Source: Myxococcus virescens (lineage in GTDB: Bacteria > Myxococcota > Myxococcia > Myxococcales > Myxococcaceae). Taken from it: DNA of 64,000 nt. Under the pieces are notes generated by a model. It saw only the letters and a program-made list of their open reading frames with translations. It did no database searches and had not been told where the DNA came from. The stretch lies in assembly GCF_900101905.1 (NCBI RefSeq), contig NZ_FNAJ01000013.1, positions 165,742-229,741 on the forward strand. The letters are read 5' to 3'. How positions within the stretch are numbered: the first letter of the stretch is position 1; the number at the start of each line of letters is the position of its first letter. Positions 17,887 to 26,205 of this stretch are shown here, in pieces. Both the position numbers and the translations under genes were made by a program.

Positions 17887-20670
17887 GTGGCGAGCCAAGG
17901 CCCCCCTCGGCTCCGCCTCGTGCTGGTCCCGCTGGTCGCCGCCACGTTGTGGGGCTGTGAGCCAGCCCCCCGCCCTCCGCCAACGACTCACAACACGCCT
18001 CCCCGGCTCGAAGTCAGCCCCACCCTGGACATCATCCCGCTGCGCGTGGGCCAGGCCGTGGAGTTCGCGGCCACCGTCGAGGATGCGGAGGAAGGCGCGG
18101 CGTTGGGCGCCAACGTGCTGTGGGTGTCCTCCGTCGAAGGGCAACGGGCCCGCGGCGCGCGCGCCACGCTCGCCTTCCACGAACCCGGAGCGCAGCGGCT
18201 GACCGCCTCGGTGGTGGACGCCGGTGGACTGGCCGCGAGCGCGTCACTCCACCTGAACGTCCTCGCGCGGGGTGCTCCCGTGGCCACCGTGCTGCGCCCC
18301 GCGCCGGGCAGCACCTTCAACCTCGGCGAGGAGCTGGGCCTGGAGTGCATGGCGTTGACGGAGCGTGGCGTGCGGCTCCAGGGGCGCGCGGTGCAGTGGA
18401 CGTCCGCGCTGTCCGGGCCGCTGCCTGCCGGCGACGTGGTTCGGGCGACCTTGTCCGTGGCCGGCGAGGACACCCTCCGCTGCACCGCGGTGGACTCCGC
18501 CACGAAGGTCTCCGCCACCGCCGACGTGCGCGTCACCGTCCGCGCCACGCGGGCCCCCAGCGTGCGCATCCTCCGGCCCGAGCCCACGGAGATCTTCGTG
18601 AAGCAAGGCGAGGCCCCGCCCCACGGCGCCTCCGTCCGCTTCGCGGCCACCGCCCAGGACTTCCACGCCGAGGGAGGCGCGGGCAACCTCGACGACGCGG
18701 TGGAGTGGAGCCTGGCCCCCTCGGGGCATCCGCTGGGCCGAGGCCCGGCCCTGACCCACGCCTTCACCACGCCCGGCGTCTACACGGTGAGGGCGCGGGT
18801 GGTGGATGGGCGCGGCAACACCGCCTCGGACAGCGTGCGGGTGCGGCTGGTCACCAACCTTCCGCCCCGGTGCGAGCTGGAGCTCCCCACGACCGAGAAT
18901 CCACGCGTGCTCGTGGGCGTCCCCAGCCAGCTGCGGGCCCGCTGCGTGGACCCGGAGACGGAGCAACCGGCGGAGCCCATCTGGACTACCAGCGCCGAGC
19001 CCACGCCCCTGGGCACGGGTGAAGCCGTCAGCGCCGTGCTGTCCGTGGCCGGTGCGCAGGTGTTGGCCGCGTGCGCCGTGGACCCAGAGGACACCGCGTT
19101 GCGCGGCTGCGTGGAACGACCGGTGCGCGCCATCATCAACACGCCGCCCACGGGCTGCGCCATCCAGGCACCGCTTCCGAACGCGGTGGTGAACGCGGGT
19201 GTGCCGCTGGCGCTCACGGGTTTGGCGTCGGACGCGGAGGATGCGCGGACGGGCCTGCGCTACACGTGGGTGTCCTCGCGGGACGGCGCACTGGCCCAGG
19301 GTCCGAGCACGCACACCGTCCGCCTGTCCACGCCCGGCCCCCACGTGCTGACGCTCACCGCGACGGACCCGTGGGGACTGGCCTGCGCGGCGGCCGTGGC
19401 AGTCACCGTGAACGGCGCGCCCGACGTGCGGGTGGAGAGCGTGATGCAAGGACTGCTGGATTGCGGCAGAGGCCCATGCCAGGAGGGGCAACCCGTGGTC
19501 CTCACCGGCTTCGCGAGGCCCGCGGTCCCCCAGGGCCACATCGCGGAGCTGGCGTGGCTGGACAACCTGGCGGGGAGCCTCGTGGCGGTCGCGCTGCCGC
19601 TGCCCACCGCCACCCTCGCCTTCCCCCTCGCCGGTCGCCATACGACGGTGCTGGCCGCCACCGACCAGGACGGCCCCGTGAGCCGCGCGGCGACGTCCTT
19701 CACGGTGCTGCCGCTGGGACGCGCGCGGTTGATGGAGGACGTCCCGGACGCGCAGCGGCCCGTGGTGGCCCTGGCGCTCACCCCGGACGGGCTCCGCTAC
19801 GCGGATGGCACTTCTCCCCGGGTGTATGCGGAGCGCGCGTCCACGACGGTGCTGGACGTGAACGCCCCGGCCCTGTCGCTCCATGCGTTTCAAGGTGGCA
19901 ACGTGCTCTTCGTGGGCACTGACGGCGGCGGCGTGCTCCGGTGCGTCCAGCGCACCTGCACCCGGCACACGGGCGCCATGCTGGGGGCCACGGGCGCGGC
20001 GGTGACCGCGGTGGCCGCATGGGAATCCCCGGACGTGCTGCTGCTGGGCACCCGCCGGGGCCTGGTCCTCACACGCGCGAGCGACCCCGCCTCCGGAGGA
20101 CGCGCGGGCACCGTGGGAGGCCGCCGCCTGCTGGAGGGACGCGAGGTGCGCCAGCTCGCCATCTCCCCGGACTCCAGCCCGGAACGCGTGACGGCCTGGG
20201 CGGCCACGTCGGGCGGCCTCGCGGAAATCACCTTCTGGGCGGACGACGACTTCGAGCCCGGGCTCGCCGAAGTCTCGGTGCGGCTTCACGCTCCGCCGGC
20301 CATCCCCGATGACGACGTCCTCTCCGTGGCCGTGGGGCCGGAGGGCCAGGTGTTCGCCGGCACGAGGAAGGGCTTCAGCGCGCTGGGACAACCCGGTCCC
20401 GCGCTGCGCGACGCGCCCTGGAGACTGCAGGACGAGGAGATTCGCACGCTCCTCTTCGAACGGCAGGCCGTGGACGCGCGCACCCGGGACATCCTCTGGG
20501 CCGGCACGAAGAACGGGCTGGTGCGTTATGACGTGTCAGCAGACATCGCCACCCACTTCGGAACGGAAGAGGGCTTGCCGGACCCGGACGTGAGCGCCCT
20601 GATGGTGGCTCCGGGAGGACCGCGCTACGTGGGCACGGCGCGGGGCCTGGTGACGTACCCCTGGCACTGA
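17887..20670 (+). CDS. Large lipoprotein with Ig/PKD-like repeats and propeller-like C-terminus
   Basis: A 927-residue protein. The GTG at 17887 is chosen because it starts a lipoprotein signal (lipobox LWGC) four bases after the preceding stop; the frame extends upstream to 17581 only inside the previous gene. About six PKD/Ig-type repeats follow (for example LDIIPLRVGQAVEFAATVED and CVDPETEQPAEPIW). The last third holds repeats like GTRRGLVLT, GTRKGFSALG, GTKNGLVRYD and GTARGLVTYP, reminiscent of the Reg_prop beta-propellers of hybrid sensors. It is the last gene of the ECF/caspase operon and probably a surface-exposed binding protein. Confidence 0.85.
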   Translation: MASQGPPRLRLVLVPLVAATLWGCEPAPRPPPTTHNTPPRLEVSPTLDIIPLRVGQAVEFAATVEDAEEGAALGANVLWVSSVEGQRARGARATLAFHEPGAQRLTASVVDAGGLAASASLHLNVLARGAPVATVLRPAPGSTFNLGEELGLECMALTERGVRLQGRAVQWTSALSGPLPAGDVVRATLSVAGEDTLRCTAVDSATKVSATADVRVTVRATRAPSVRILRPEPTEIFVKQGEAPPHGASVRFAATAQDFHAEGGAGNLDDAVEWSLAPSGHPLGRGPALTHAFTTPGVYTVRARVVDGRGNTASDSVRVRLVTNLPPRCELELPTTENPRVLVGVPSQLRARCVDPETEQPAEPIWTTSAEPTPLGTGEAVSAVLSVAGAQVLAACAVDPEDTALRGCVERPVRAIINTPPTGCAIQAPLPNAVVNAGVPLALTGLASDAEDARTGLRYTWVSSRDGALAQGPSTHTVRLSTPGPHVLTLTATDPWGLACAAAVAVTVNGAPDVRVESVMQGLLDCGRGPCQEGQPVVLTGFARPAVPQGHIAELAWLDNLAGSLVAVALPLPTATLAFPLAGRHTTVLAATDQDGPVSRAATSFTVLPLGRARLMEDVPDAQRPVVALALTPDGLRYADGTSPRVYAERASTTVLDVNAPALSLHAFQGGNVLFVGTDGGGVLRCVQRTCTRHTGAMLGATGAAVTAVAAWESPDVLLLGTRRGLVLTRASDPASGGRAGTVGGRRLLEGREVRQLAISPDSSPERVTAWAATSGGLAEITFWADDDFEPGLAEVSVRLHAPPAIPDDDVLSVAVGPEGQVFAGTRKGFSALGQPGPALRDAPWRLQDEEIRTLLFERQAVDARTRDILWAGTKNGLVRYDVSADIATHFGTEEGLPDPDVSALMVAPGGPRYVGTARGLVTYPWH

Positions 20671-20692
20671 GCGCCCAGACAGCGCGGGCACT

Positions 20693-21430
20693 TCATCCCC
20701 CGTCGCTGTCATCCGGGAGGAGCACCAGTCCGTCGCGGCCGAAGCGCGTCACCGTCGCGCGCAGGTCGGCTTCCGCCATGCCCGTGGCCGCCACCACGTC
20801 CGCCAGGGCCAGCCCTTCCACCGCCATCTTCAACACCAGCAGTGCCGGTGGCGTGGCGGCCATGTAGAGCGTCTTCAACTGCTCCGGGTGGCGCCACAGC
20901 AGCGCCAGCTCCGCGCCTGCCTCCGGTGACGTCGCGGCGCCTCGGGCCCGCACGTACGCGCAGAGGTGGAAGTCGTGCTCCAGCACCACCAGGGTGGGAT
21001 TGGCCGTCAGCCGCTCCACGCGCTCGGGCGATGGCTCCAGGGACGCGAACACCGCGAAGTCGGTCCACTCGAAGCGGGCCAGTGCGGGCACGAAGGGCGC
21101 CAGCCCCCGCGAGGCCGCCGCGTCCGCGAGGAACGCGGGAAAGCCTTCACACAGGTGGTTGAGCTCATGGTGCCGAGCCGGCCGTGTCCGCGTGAAGGCC
21201 ACCACCAGGCCGTCCCATGCGTCCTGCCCCAGGGCCTGGCGCGTCAGCGGAAAGACCTTGTCCAGCGCGGAGCGCACATGGCCGAGCACGAAGCCGCCGT
21301 AGAGCGACACCCGCTCGCGCGGCGCCTCCCACCCCGGGTGCCTCGCGTACAGCGCGGCCAGCGACTCCGGGCCGGGCTCGGCGAGGTAGTCCCCCATGCT
21401 GTCGAAGAAGTCGCGCAGGGACGGCTTCAT
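20693..21430 (-). CDS. DUF2063-type partner protein of an MNIO enzyme (HvfC/BufC-like)
   Basis: A 245-residue protein whose ATG overlaps the stop of the MNIO gene (ATGA, 21427-21430). The N-terminal part (SLRDFFDSMGDYLA, YGGFVLGHVRSALDKVFPLTRQALG, HHELNHLCEGFPAFLAD) matches the DUF2063 'putative DNA-binding' family. The C-terminal half is winged-helix-like (LKMAVEGLALADVVAATGMAEADLRA). In Hvf and bufferin systems this protein binds the MNIO and presents the precursor peptide (family knowledge). Its role here is inferred from gene order and tight coupling. Confidence 0.88.
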   Translation of the reverse strand: MKPSLRDFFDSMGDYLAEPGPESLAALYARHPGWEAPRERVSLYGGFVLGHVRSALDKVFPLTRQALGQDAWDGLVVAFTRTRPARHHELNHLCEGFPAFLADAAASRGLAPFVPALARFEWTDFAVFASLEPSPERVERLTANPTLVVLEHDFHLCAYVRARGAATSPEAGAELALLWRHPEQLKTLYMAATPPALLVLKMAVEGLALADVVAATGMAEADLRATVTRFGRDGLVLLPDDSDGG

Positions 21431-22272
21431 GGGCCGGCGACCTCCCGCAGCGATGCGCGCGCAATGTCCGCCTCGTCCAACACCGCGTCCAGGGAAGGAA
21501 GGTCCTGGTCCCACTCGATGAGCGTCGCCACCGGCCCGGTGCGCGAAAGCACGTAGCGGTAGAGCGACCACACGTCGTCGCAGACGCGGTCGCCATGCGT
21601 GTCGACGATGACGTCCGGGTAGCAGGTGTGGCCGGCCAGGTGAATCTGCACCACGCGCTCCAGCGGCAGGGCATCCACGAAGGCCCGCGCGTCGTAGCCA
21701 TGGTTGCGCGCGTTGACGTAGACGTTGTTCACGTCCAGCAGCAGCCCACAGTCCGCCTGCTCCACGACGCGGCGGAGGAAGTCCGCTTCCCGCAACGTGC
21801 CGCCGGGCATCCGCGCGTAGTAGCTGGGATTCTCCAGCAGGAAGGGACGGCCCACCCGGTCCATCACCTCGCGCACGCGGGGCACCACGTGCTCGACAGC
21901 GGCCTCGCTGAACGGCAGCGGCAGCAAGTCGTGCAGGTACACACCGTCCAGCCGCGAAAAGCAGAGGTGGTCGGAGAAGAAGGGCGCCTCCACCCGCTTC
22001 ACCAGCGCCGCCAGTCCCCGGACATAGTCGTCGTCCAGCGCGTCCGGGCCGCCGATGTTCAACCCCACGCCGTGGGGCAACACGGGCCACCGCTCCGCGC
22101 ATGCGTCCAACGCGCGCTGCGAGCGCCCACCCAATGACAGGAAGTTCTCCGGGATGATCTCCACCCAGTCGAGCGTCCGTTCGGTGCGCGGCAGCTCCGC
22201 ATAGAAGCTCCTGCGCAGCCCGATGCCCGCGCCCAGCGGCTTCAGCCCATGTCGCTGTGCGTACGTCACCAC
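21427..22272 (-). CDS. MNIO (DUF692) multinuclear iron-dependent oxidase, HvfB/BufB-like
   Basis: A 281-residue TIM-barrel protein of normal DUF692 length. Expected metal-site motifs are present: WVEIIPENF, HGVGLNIGG, FFSDHLCFS, FLLENPSYY, LLDVNNVYVNARNHG, VVQIHLAGH, VDTHGD and IEWD. Members use two or three iron ions to convert cysteines in a precursor peptide to oxazolone, thiooxazole or related groups. GTG start at 22272 with GAGAGGG eight bases upstream; no in-frame ATG is nearby. It lies between the xGSCG precursor gene and the DUF2063 partner, which defines the likely substrate. Confidence 0.93.
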   Translation of the reverse strand: MVTYAQRHGLKPLGAGIGLRRSFYAELPRTERTLDWVEIIPENFLSLGGRSQRALDACAERWPVLPHGVGLNIGGPDALDDDYVRGLAALVKRVEAPFFSDHLCFSRLDGVYLHDLLPLPFSEAAVEHVVPRVREVMDRVGRPFLLENPSYYARMPGGTLREADFLRRVVEQADCGLLLDVNNVYVNARNHGYDARAFVDALPLERVVQIHLAGHTCYPDVIVDTHGDRVCDDVWSLYRYVLSRTGPVATLIEWDQDLPSLDAVLDEADIARASLREVAGP

Positions 22273-22297
22273 GGCAGAAGCCCTCTCGAAACATGGG

Positions 22298-22336
22298 AAA
22301 CAACCCGGGCGGCGGTGGTGCTGCTCAACCGCCCGG
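22298..22336 (-). terminator. Putative attenuator between precursor and MNIO genes
   Basis: CCGGGCGG and CCGCCCGG (22305-22312 and 22329-22336) form an 8-bp stem with a 16-base loop. On the minus strand it is followed by GTTGTTTCCC. It sits between the precursor stop and the MNIO start, where partial termination would keep precursor mRNA in excess over enzyme mRNA. The T tract is weak. Confidence 0.45.
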
Positions 22337-22386
22337 CAGCGAGGGCCCGGCCTTCACCAGGCCCTCGGGACTTCCGTCCGGCGGAA

Positions 22387-22632
22387 CTACTCCTTCTTCT
22401 GGCCGCCGCAGGAGCCGGAGCCGCACGAGCCGGCGCCACAGCTTCCCTCGGCGCCCTTCTCCTCGGTCGCGGCCGGAGCGGCCTCCTGCGACTCCGTGGC
22501 GCCGCTGCTCTCCGCGCCAGTCTCTTCGGCCGTGGCGGGCTCCATCTCCGCCGACTTCTTGGTCGCACAACCCGTGGCCAGCGCGGCCAGGGACAGGGTG
22601 CCGACAACCGCTGCAAGCGCCTTGACGTTCAT
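22387..22632 (-). CDS. Exported RiPP-type precursor with three xGSCG repeats (HvfA/BufA-like)
   Basis: An 81-residue peptide. The ATG at 22632 has AAAGGAAG eight bases upstream and begins a signal peptide; the longer frame to 22791 runs back into the neighbouring gene. Residues 1-22 look like a Sec or lipoprotein signal (ALATGC, Cys22), followed by an Ala/Glu-rich linker. The C-terminus is EGSCGAGSCGSGSCGG, three pentapeptide repeats with Cys65, Cys70 and Cys75. The first repeat matches the EGxCG motif modified in Haemophilus HvfA. With the MNIO and DUF2063 genes directly downstream, it is very probably the substrate; copper binding is inferred from the known systems. Confidence 0.85.
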   Translation of the reverse strand: MNVKALAAVVGTLSLAALATGCATKKSAEMEPATAEETGAESSGATESQEAAPAATEEKGAEGSCGAGSCGSGSCGGQKKE

Positions 22633-22690
22633 GGATGAGACTTCCTTTCGGTACTGCGTGGGGGGTGTTGTGTGGAGGTCGCGGTTGCAT

Positions 22691-24106
22691 TCAGGGTGTT
22701 TCGCCGTGGCTGCGCCGACCGACCACCGAATCACGCAACAGACTGTCTCGAGCAGGTACCAGCGAGACGCCGTTGGGTCCTTCCTGGACACCCAGCGCTT
22801 CTAGCAGACCGGCCTGCTCCGCAAAAGCAGGCCGCGGCAAGTGCCGCTCCAGCAGAGCATTGAACAGCGGCTGTCCCGCGACGGCATCCACCGCGGCACC
22901 GAATGCCCCGAAGGTCGAGGAACTGCCGCGAGCCGCGAGCAACTCCAGCACGTCATCCAGCCCGCGCATGTTTCCAGTGATACGGCGCAATTCCACATCC
23001 AGATGCAACGCGAAGAGCGCTCCCGTCCAATAGACAGCGAGCGAGAAGCTGTCTTGAGACACGGCCTCCTGCATGGTTCGCGTGTCATTGCCCTCGAGCC
23101 CCCGAGCGAAGCCGCCCAGCAGCTCCTCCCAGGCGCGCCGCGAGTCCTGCCGTCCGGAGCGCGCACGCGCGACCTCCGTGTAGTAGGTGGCCAGCCCCTC
23201 CGACAGCCACGGCACGCGGGGCACGAAGACAGGATGGGTCAGGTGCAGCATCTCGTGGACGGCCACCCAGTCCCGCGCGAAGTCCTCCGGCCGCGCCTCC
23301 TGCCCCACGCTGATGGAGATGCTGGGCGGCGAACTCCAGCGCACCATGCCGAAGACGCTGGGCCCGTGGTGCCCGGGCGCGGGGATGACCCGCACGGTGA
23401 TGCGCGGATGCGGGAAGGCGCGCCGCACGGTGCGGACCTCCTCCGCGGCCTTGCCCAACCAGGTGCAGACGGCCGCGTCGCTCAGGTGCGTGAAGTGTCC
23501 CAGGATGGCCACGTCCAGCACCGCGTCCGGCAGGCGCACCTGGCACCGGCGGCCGCCGAAGCCGTGGAAGCCCGAGTCCACCAGGTCCTCGCCGCGCAGC
23601 CGGTACACGCCATTCTCCCCGGGCTGCCACGGCAGCAATGCATCGGTGCCCACCAGCGACAGCTCCACGCGGAGGCCCGGCTTCACCACCCGCGGCCGGA
23701 TGAGGTAAGCGCGGCCCGCGACGTGCCGCGCATCGCCGTCTCCGGAGCCCTGGAAGAAGTCCGGGCCGCGCTCGCGAATGGAGGCGTCCAGCGCGTAGCG
23801 GTAGCGCAAGAAGCGCGTCCCCCGTGGCAGCACGACGCGGCCCTCCTGGACGGGCAATGTCTGGACGCCCCCATCCTCCCGGTGCGCGGACACCGTCGTC
23901 ACGGCGCCCGGCTGGCTGAAGAGGAACTCGCGCGGCGTGCCTCGCACCAGCACCACCTCCACGTCCACCGCGTGCTCGGGCTCGCGCACGTAGGTGAGGT
24001 TGTAGCGCAGCGCCGCCACATCCTCCCTGGGGTGGTGGCGCAGCGGCGCCTGACACGACATCAACGACAGGCCGAGCAGGATGACGGCGGCGGCTCGGGC
24101 ACGCAT
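22691..24106 (-). CDS. Gluzincin-like zinc metallopeptidase lipoprotein
   Basis: The start at 24106 gives a compact lipoprotein signal (MRARAAAVILLGLSL, lipobox LMSC) and a 471-residue protein. An in-frame ATG at 24178 would put 24 extra residues before it; neither has a clear ribosome binding site. The zinc motif is HEMLH in WVAVHEMLHLTHP, with the third ligand probably Glu in WLSEGLATYYTE, as in M1/M61-type gluzincins. The N-terminal 200 residues form beta-strands like the M61 N-terminal domain. It ends 58 bases before the RiPP precursor on the same strand, so it may belong to that cluster, but no such peptidase is known to me from Hvf/Buf systems. Confidence 0.8.
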   Translation of the reverse strand: MRARAAAVILLGLSLMSCQAPLRHHPREDVAALRYNLTYVREPEHAVDVEVVLVRGTPREFLFSQPGAVTTVSAHREDGGVQTLPVQEGRVVLPRGTRFLRYRYALDASIRERGPDFFQGSGDGDARHVAGRAYLIRPRVVKPGLRVELSLVGTDALLPWQPGENGVYRLRGEDLVDSGFHGFGGRRCQVRLPDAVLDVAILGHFTHLSDAAVCTWLGKAAEEVRTVRRAFPHPRITVRVIPAPGHHGPSVFGMVRWSSPPSISISVGQEARPEDFARDWVAVHEMLHLTHPVFVPRVPWLSEGLATYYTEVARARSGRQDSRRAWEELLGGFARGLEGNDTRTMQEAVSQDSFSLAVYWTGALFALHLDVELRRITGNMRGLDDVLELLAARGSSSTFGAFGAAVDAVAGQPLFNALLERHLPRPAFAEQAGLLEALGVQEGPNGVSLVPARDSLLRDSVVGRRSHGETP

Positions 24107-24577
24107 GCGCAGCGGCGCCCTGCTCCACCTTCGCGGCCCTCCATGCCCACCGTCCATACGCGGCGAAGGTTCGCCCATGACGCGCCGGAGGTGAATCGCC
24201 CCCTGGCAGCGTGCGCCCCGCTCAGCCCCACGTTCGATCGCACCCGAGCCCCGGACTGTTCTTGTAAACCGGCGTTTCTTCCTTTACCGCAGCGCGTCCC
24301 GCCCATGCCGCAGTGCAGCAGTAAATGCTTGACAAGGCGCTGTAGAGAGCGCGACGACAGGTTCCCCACACGCCCAAAAGGGCTGTGATTTCATGAGGTT
24401 CAGGGTAGAAGGCACCCCGGCTCCGACCGCGGTCCAGCCGGTCCGTCGCAGGGCCGACAGGGGTCCTCGTGGATGAAAAGGATCATTGCAAATCGGTAAA
24501 TCGATTTGCAGAGTGGGTAAAGAGCCCGAGGCGCGCGCGGCCATTCGCGATCGCCGGAGGCGTCAACGCACCCGGCC
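24107..24577. other. Divergent regulatory region upstream of the ScfR-type gene
   Basis: No gene seen in 471 bases. It must hold the promoters of the minus-strand metallopeptidase/RiPP cluster and of the plus-strand regulator gene. The only clear structure is the palindrome at 24487-24510. A TTGACA at 24329-24334 has no convincing -10 box at the right distance. Confidence 0.5.
24487..24510. promoter_or_regulatory. Perfect 9-bp inverted repeat, probable operator
   Basis: TGCAAATCG (24487-24495) and CGATTTGCA (24502-24510) are perfect inverted copies separated by six bases. A smaller palindrome, AAATCGATTT (24498-24507), lies inside. It is 67 bases before the start of the ScfR-type regulator in an AT-richer patch. 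Binding sites of the related Corynebacterium RamB contain a TTTGCAA core (from memory), so autoregulation is likely. Confidence 0.7.
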
Positions 24578-26197
24578 ATGAACGACAACGCACTGAACGC
24601 CAACGTGGGCCTGAAGCTTCGGGGACTGCGCCTTGCACGGAACATCAAGCAGGCGGACGCAGCCAAGGACCTGGGCGTTTCCCCCGCGTACCTGAACCTC
24701 ATCGAGAAGGGTAAGCGGGTGATGCCCTTCCCCCTGCTCTGGAAGGCCCTGCGCTACTTCGACCAGGACCCCGAGCAGTTCATGTCCACGCTGGGCGAAG
24801 GCCGCGTGGACGAAGCGCTCGCGAAGCTGCTGGACGAGCCGCTCCTCAAGAGCCTCGACATCGACCCGGAGTCGCTCCAGTCCCTCTCCGCGGAGCCGAA
24901 GCTCGCGGGCACGGTGGCGGCGCTCTTCAACCTCTACAAGAACACCCGCACGCAGTTGGAGAACGTGCTGGCACAGCTCAACGTCGAGGAGCGCACGCGC
25001 ACCCAGGGCGGCCCGGGCAACGGCACTTCGCCCGGTGTGCGCTTCGACTACTCGCCCTTCGACGAGGTCAGCGACTTCCTGGAGAAGCACCGCAACTACT
25101 TCCCGGAGCTGGAAGAGCAGGCGGACGCGCTGCGCCGCGACGTGCGCCTGGAGCGGCAGATCACCAGCGGTCAGCTCATCCGGCTCCTGGAGGAGCGCTT
25201 CGGCTACCGCGTCCTCTTCGACGACCCGTCCCCCTCCGGCTCATCCGTGGTGCGGCGGTTGGACCCGGAGGAGCGGACGCTGACGCTGTCGCCCTTCCTC
25301 ACCGAACAGCCGCTGAAGTTCCAGATTGCCGCGTCCATTGGCCTGCTGGTGATGGACCGCGAGAAGCTGCTGGAGCGCGTGCTGGACGCGGGCCGCATGC
25401 GCCACGGCGAGACGCAGCGGCTCATCAAGGTGAACCTGGCCAACTACTTCGCCGGCGCGCTGATGCTGCCCTACGGGGACTTCTTCAAGGAGGTCCAGCG
25501 CACGCGCTACGACGTGGAGCTGCTGTCGAGCATCTTCGGCTCCACCTACGAGACGGTGGCCCACCGCCTGTGCAACCTGTCGGACCCGAAGCGCCCCGGG
25601 CTTCCGTTCCACTTCCTGCGCGCGGACATCGCCGGCAACATCTCCAAGCGCTACAGCGGCACCGGCATCCGCTTCGCCTCTGGCGGCGGCAGCTGCGCCA
25701 AGTGGGCCGTGCACCTGGCCTTCCTCAACCCGTCCCAGCTGACGCGGCAGTACTCCATCATGCCGGACGGCACCGCCTATTTCTGCTTCGCCAAGGTGCA
25801 GCTCCAGCCGATTGAGGGCTCCATCGTCAAGGGCACCGCGTACTCCATCGGCCTGGGCACCCACGCGGAGAACGCCAAGTACCTGGCCTACGGCCTGCCC
25901 ACGACGGACCTGCGCAAGGACGCCATTCCGTCCGGCATCTCCTGCCGCTTCTGCGAGCGCACCGACTGCAACCAGCGCGCGGCGGCCAGCTACCGTTTCG
26001 CCTTCGCCTTCGACGAGTACACGAAGAAGGACTGCTTCTTCTCCCCCATCCTCGTCCACGAAAAGGCCGACAAGGTGGAGAAGGACCGGCACCCCAGCGC
26101 CCATTCCCTGGCCGTGGCCGCCAACGGGACTGACGGGAGCGAGAAGGACGATTCGTTGGACAAGACCTCCCGCCGCCGCAAGGGTGGCGACGCCTGA
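24578..26197 (+). CDS. ScfR/RamB-type transcriptional regulator (XRE HTH, IrrE-like, DUF2083)
   Basis: A 539-residue protein. The XRE helix-turn-helix at about 9-65 includes KQADAAKDLGVSPAYLNLIEKGKR. An IrrE/ImmA-like middle domain at about 190-340 has FQIAASIGLLVM where ImmA peptidases carry HExxH, so the zinc site is lost. The C-terminal ScfR domain (about 370-510) has a conserved cysteine cluster (CRFCERTDC). Family members such as RamB respond to short-chain acyl-CoA supply and control acetate, propionate or glyoxylate genes. Eight bases separate it from the TPR gene, and a palindrome upstream suggests self-control. Confidence 0.9.
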   Translation: MNDNALNANVGLKLRGLRLARNIKQADAAKDLGVSPAYLNLIEKGKRVMPFPLLWKALRYFDQDPEQFMSTLGEGRVDEALAKLLDEPLLKSLDIDPESLQSLSAEPKLAGTVAALFNLYKNTRTQLENVLAQLNVEERTRTQGGPGNGTSPGVRFDYSPFDEVSDFLEKHRNYFPELEEQADALRRDVRLERQITSGQLIRLLEERFGYRVLFDDPSPSGSSVVRRLDPEERTLTLSPFLTEQPLKFQIAASIGLLVMDREKLLERVLDAGRMRHGETQRLIKVNLANYFAGALMLPYGDFFKEVQRTRYDVELLSSIFGSTYETVAHRLCNLSDPKRPGLPFHFLRADIAGNISKRYSGTGIRFASGGGSCAKWAVHLAFLNPSQLTRQYSIMPDGTAYFCFAKVQLQPIEGSIVKGTAYSIGLGTHAENAKYLAYGLPTTDLRKDAIPSGISCRFCERTDCNQRAAASYRFAFAFDEYTKKDCFFSPILVHEKADKVEKDRHPSAHSLAVAANGTDGSEKDDSLDKTSRRRKGGDA

Positions 26198-26205
26198 GGC
26201 CCCCC

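Noticed and set aside
18244..20391. 715-residue frame antisense to the Ig/propeller lipoprotein
   Set aside because: Low-complexity Arg/Gly/His/Gln composition typical of antisense frames in GC-rich genes.
24329..24334. TTGACA as a -35 box for the ScfR-type gene
   Set aside because: No acceptable -10 hexamer at 16-18 bases; too weak to call a promoter.
22841..24388. 515-residue frame antisense to the gluzincin-like gene
   Set aside because: Antisense shadow; the HEMLH protein on the other strand is clearly real.
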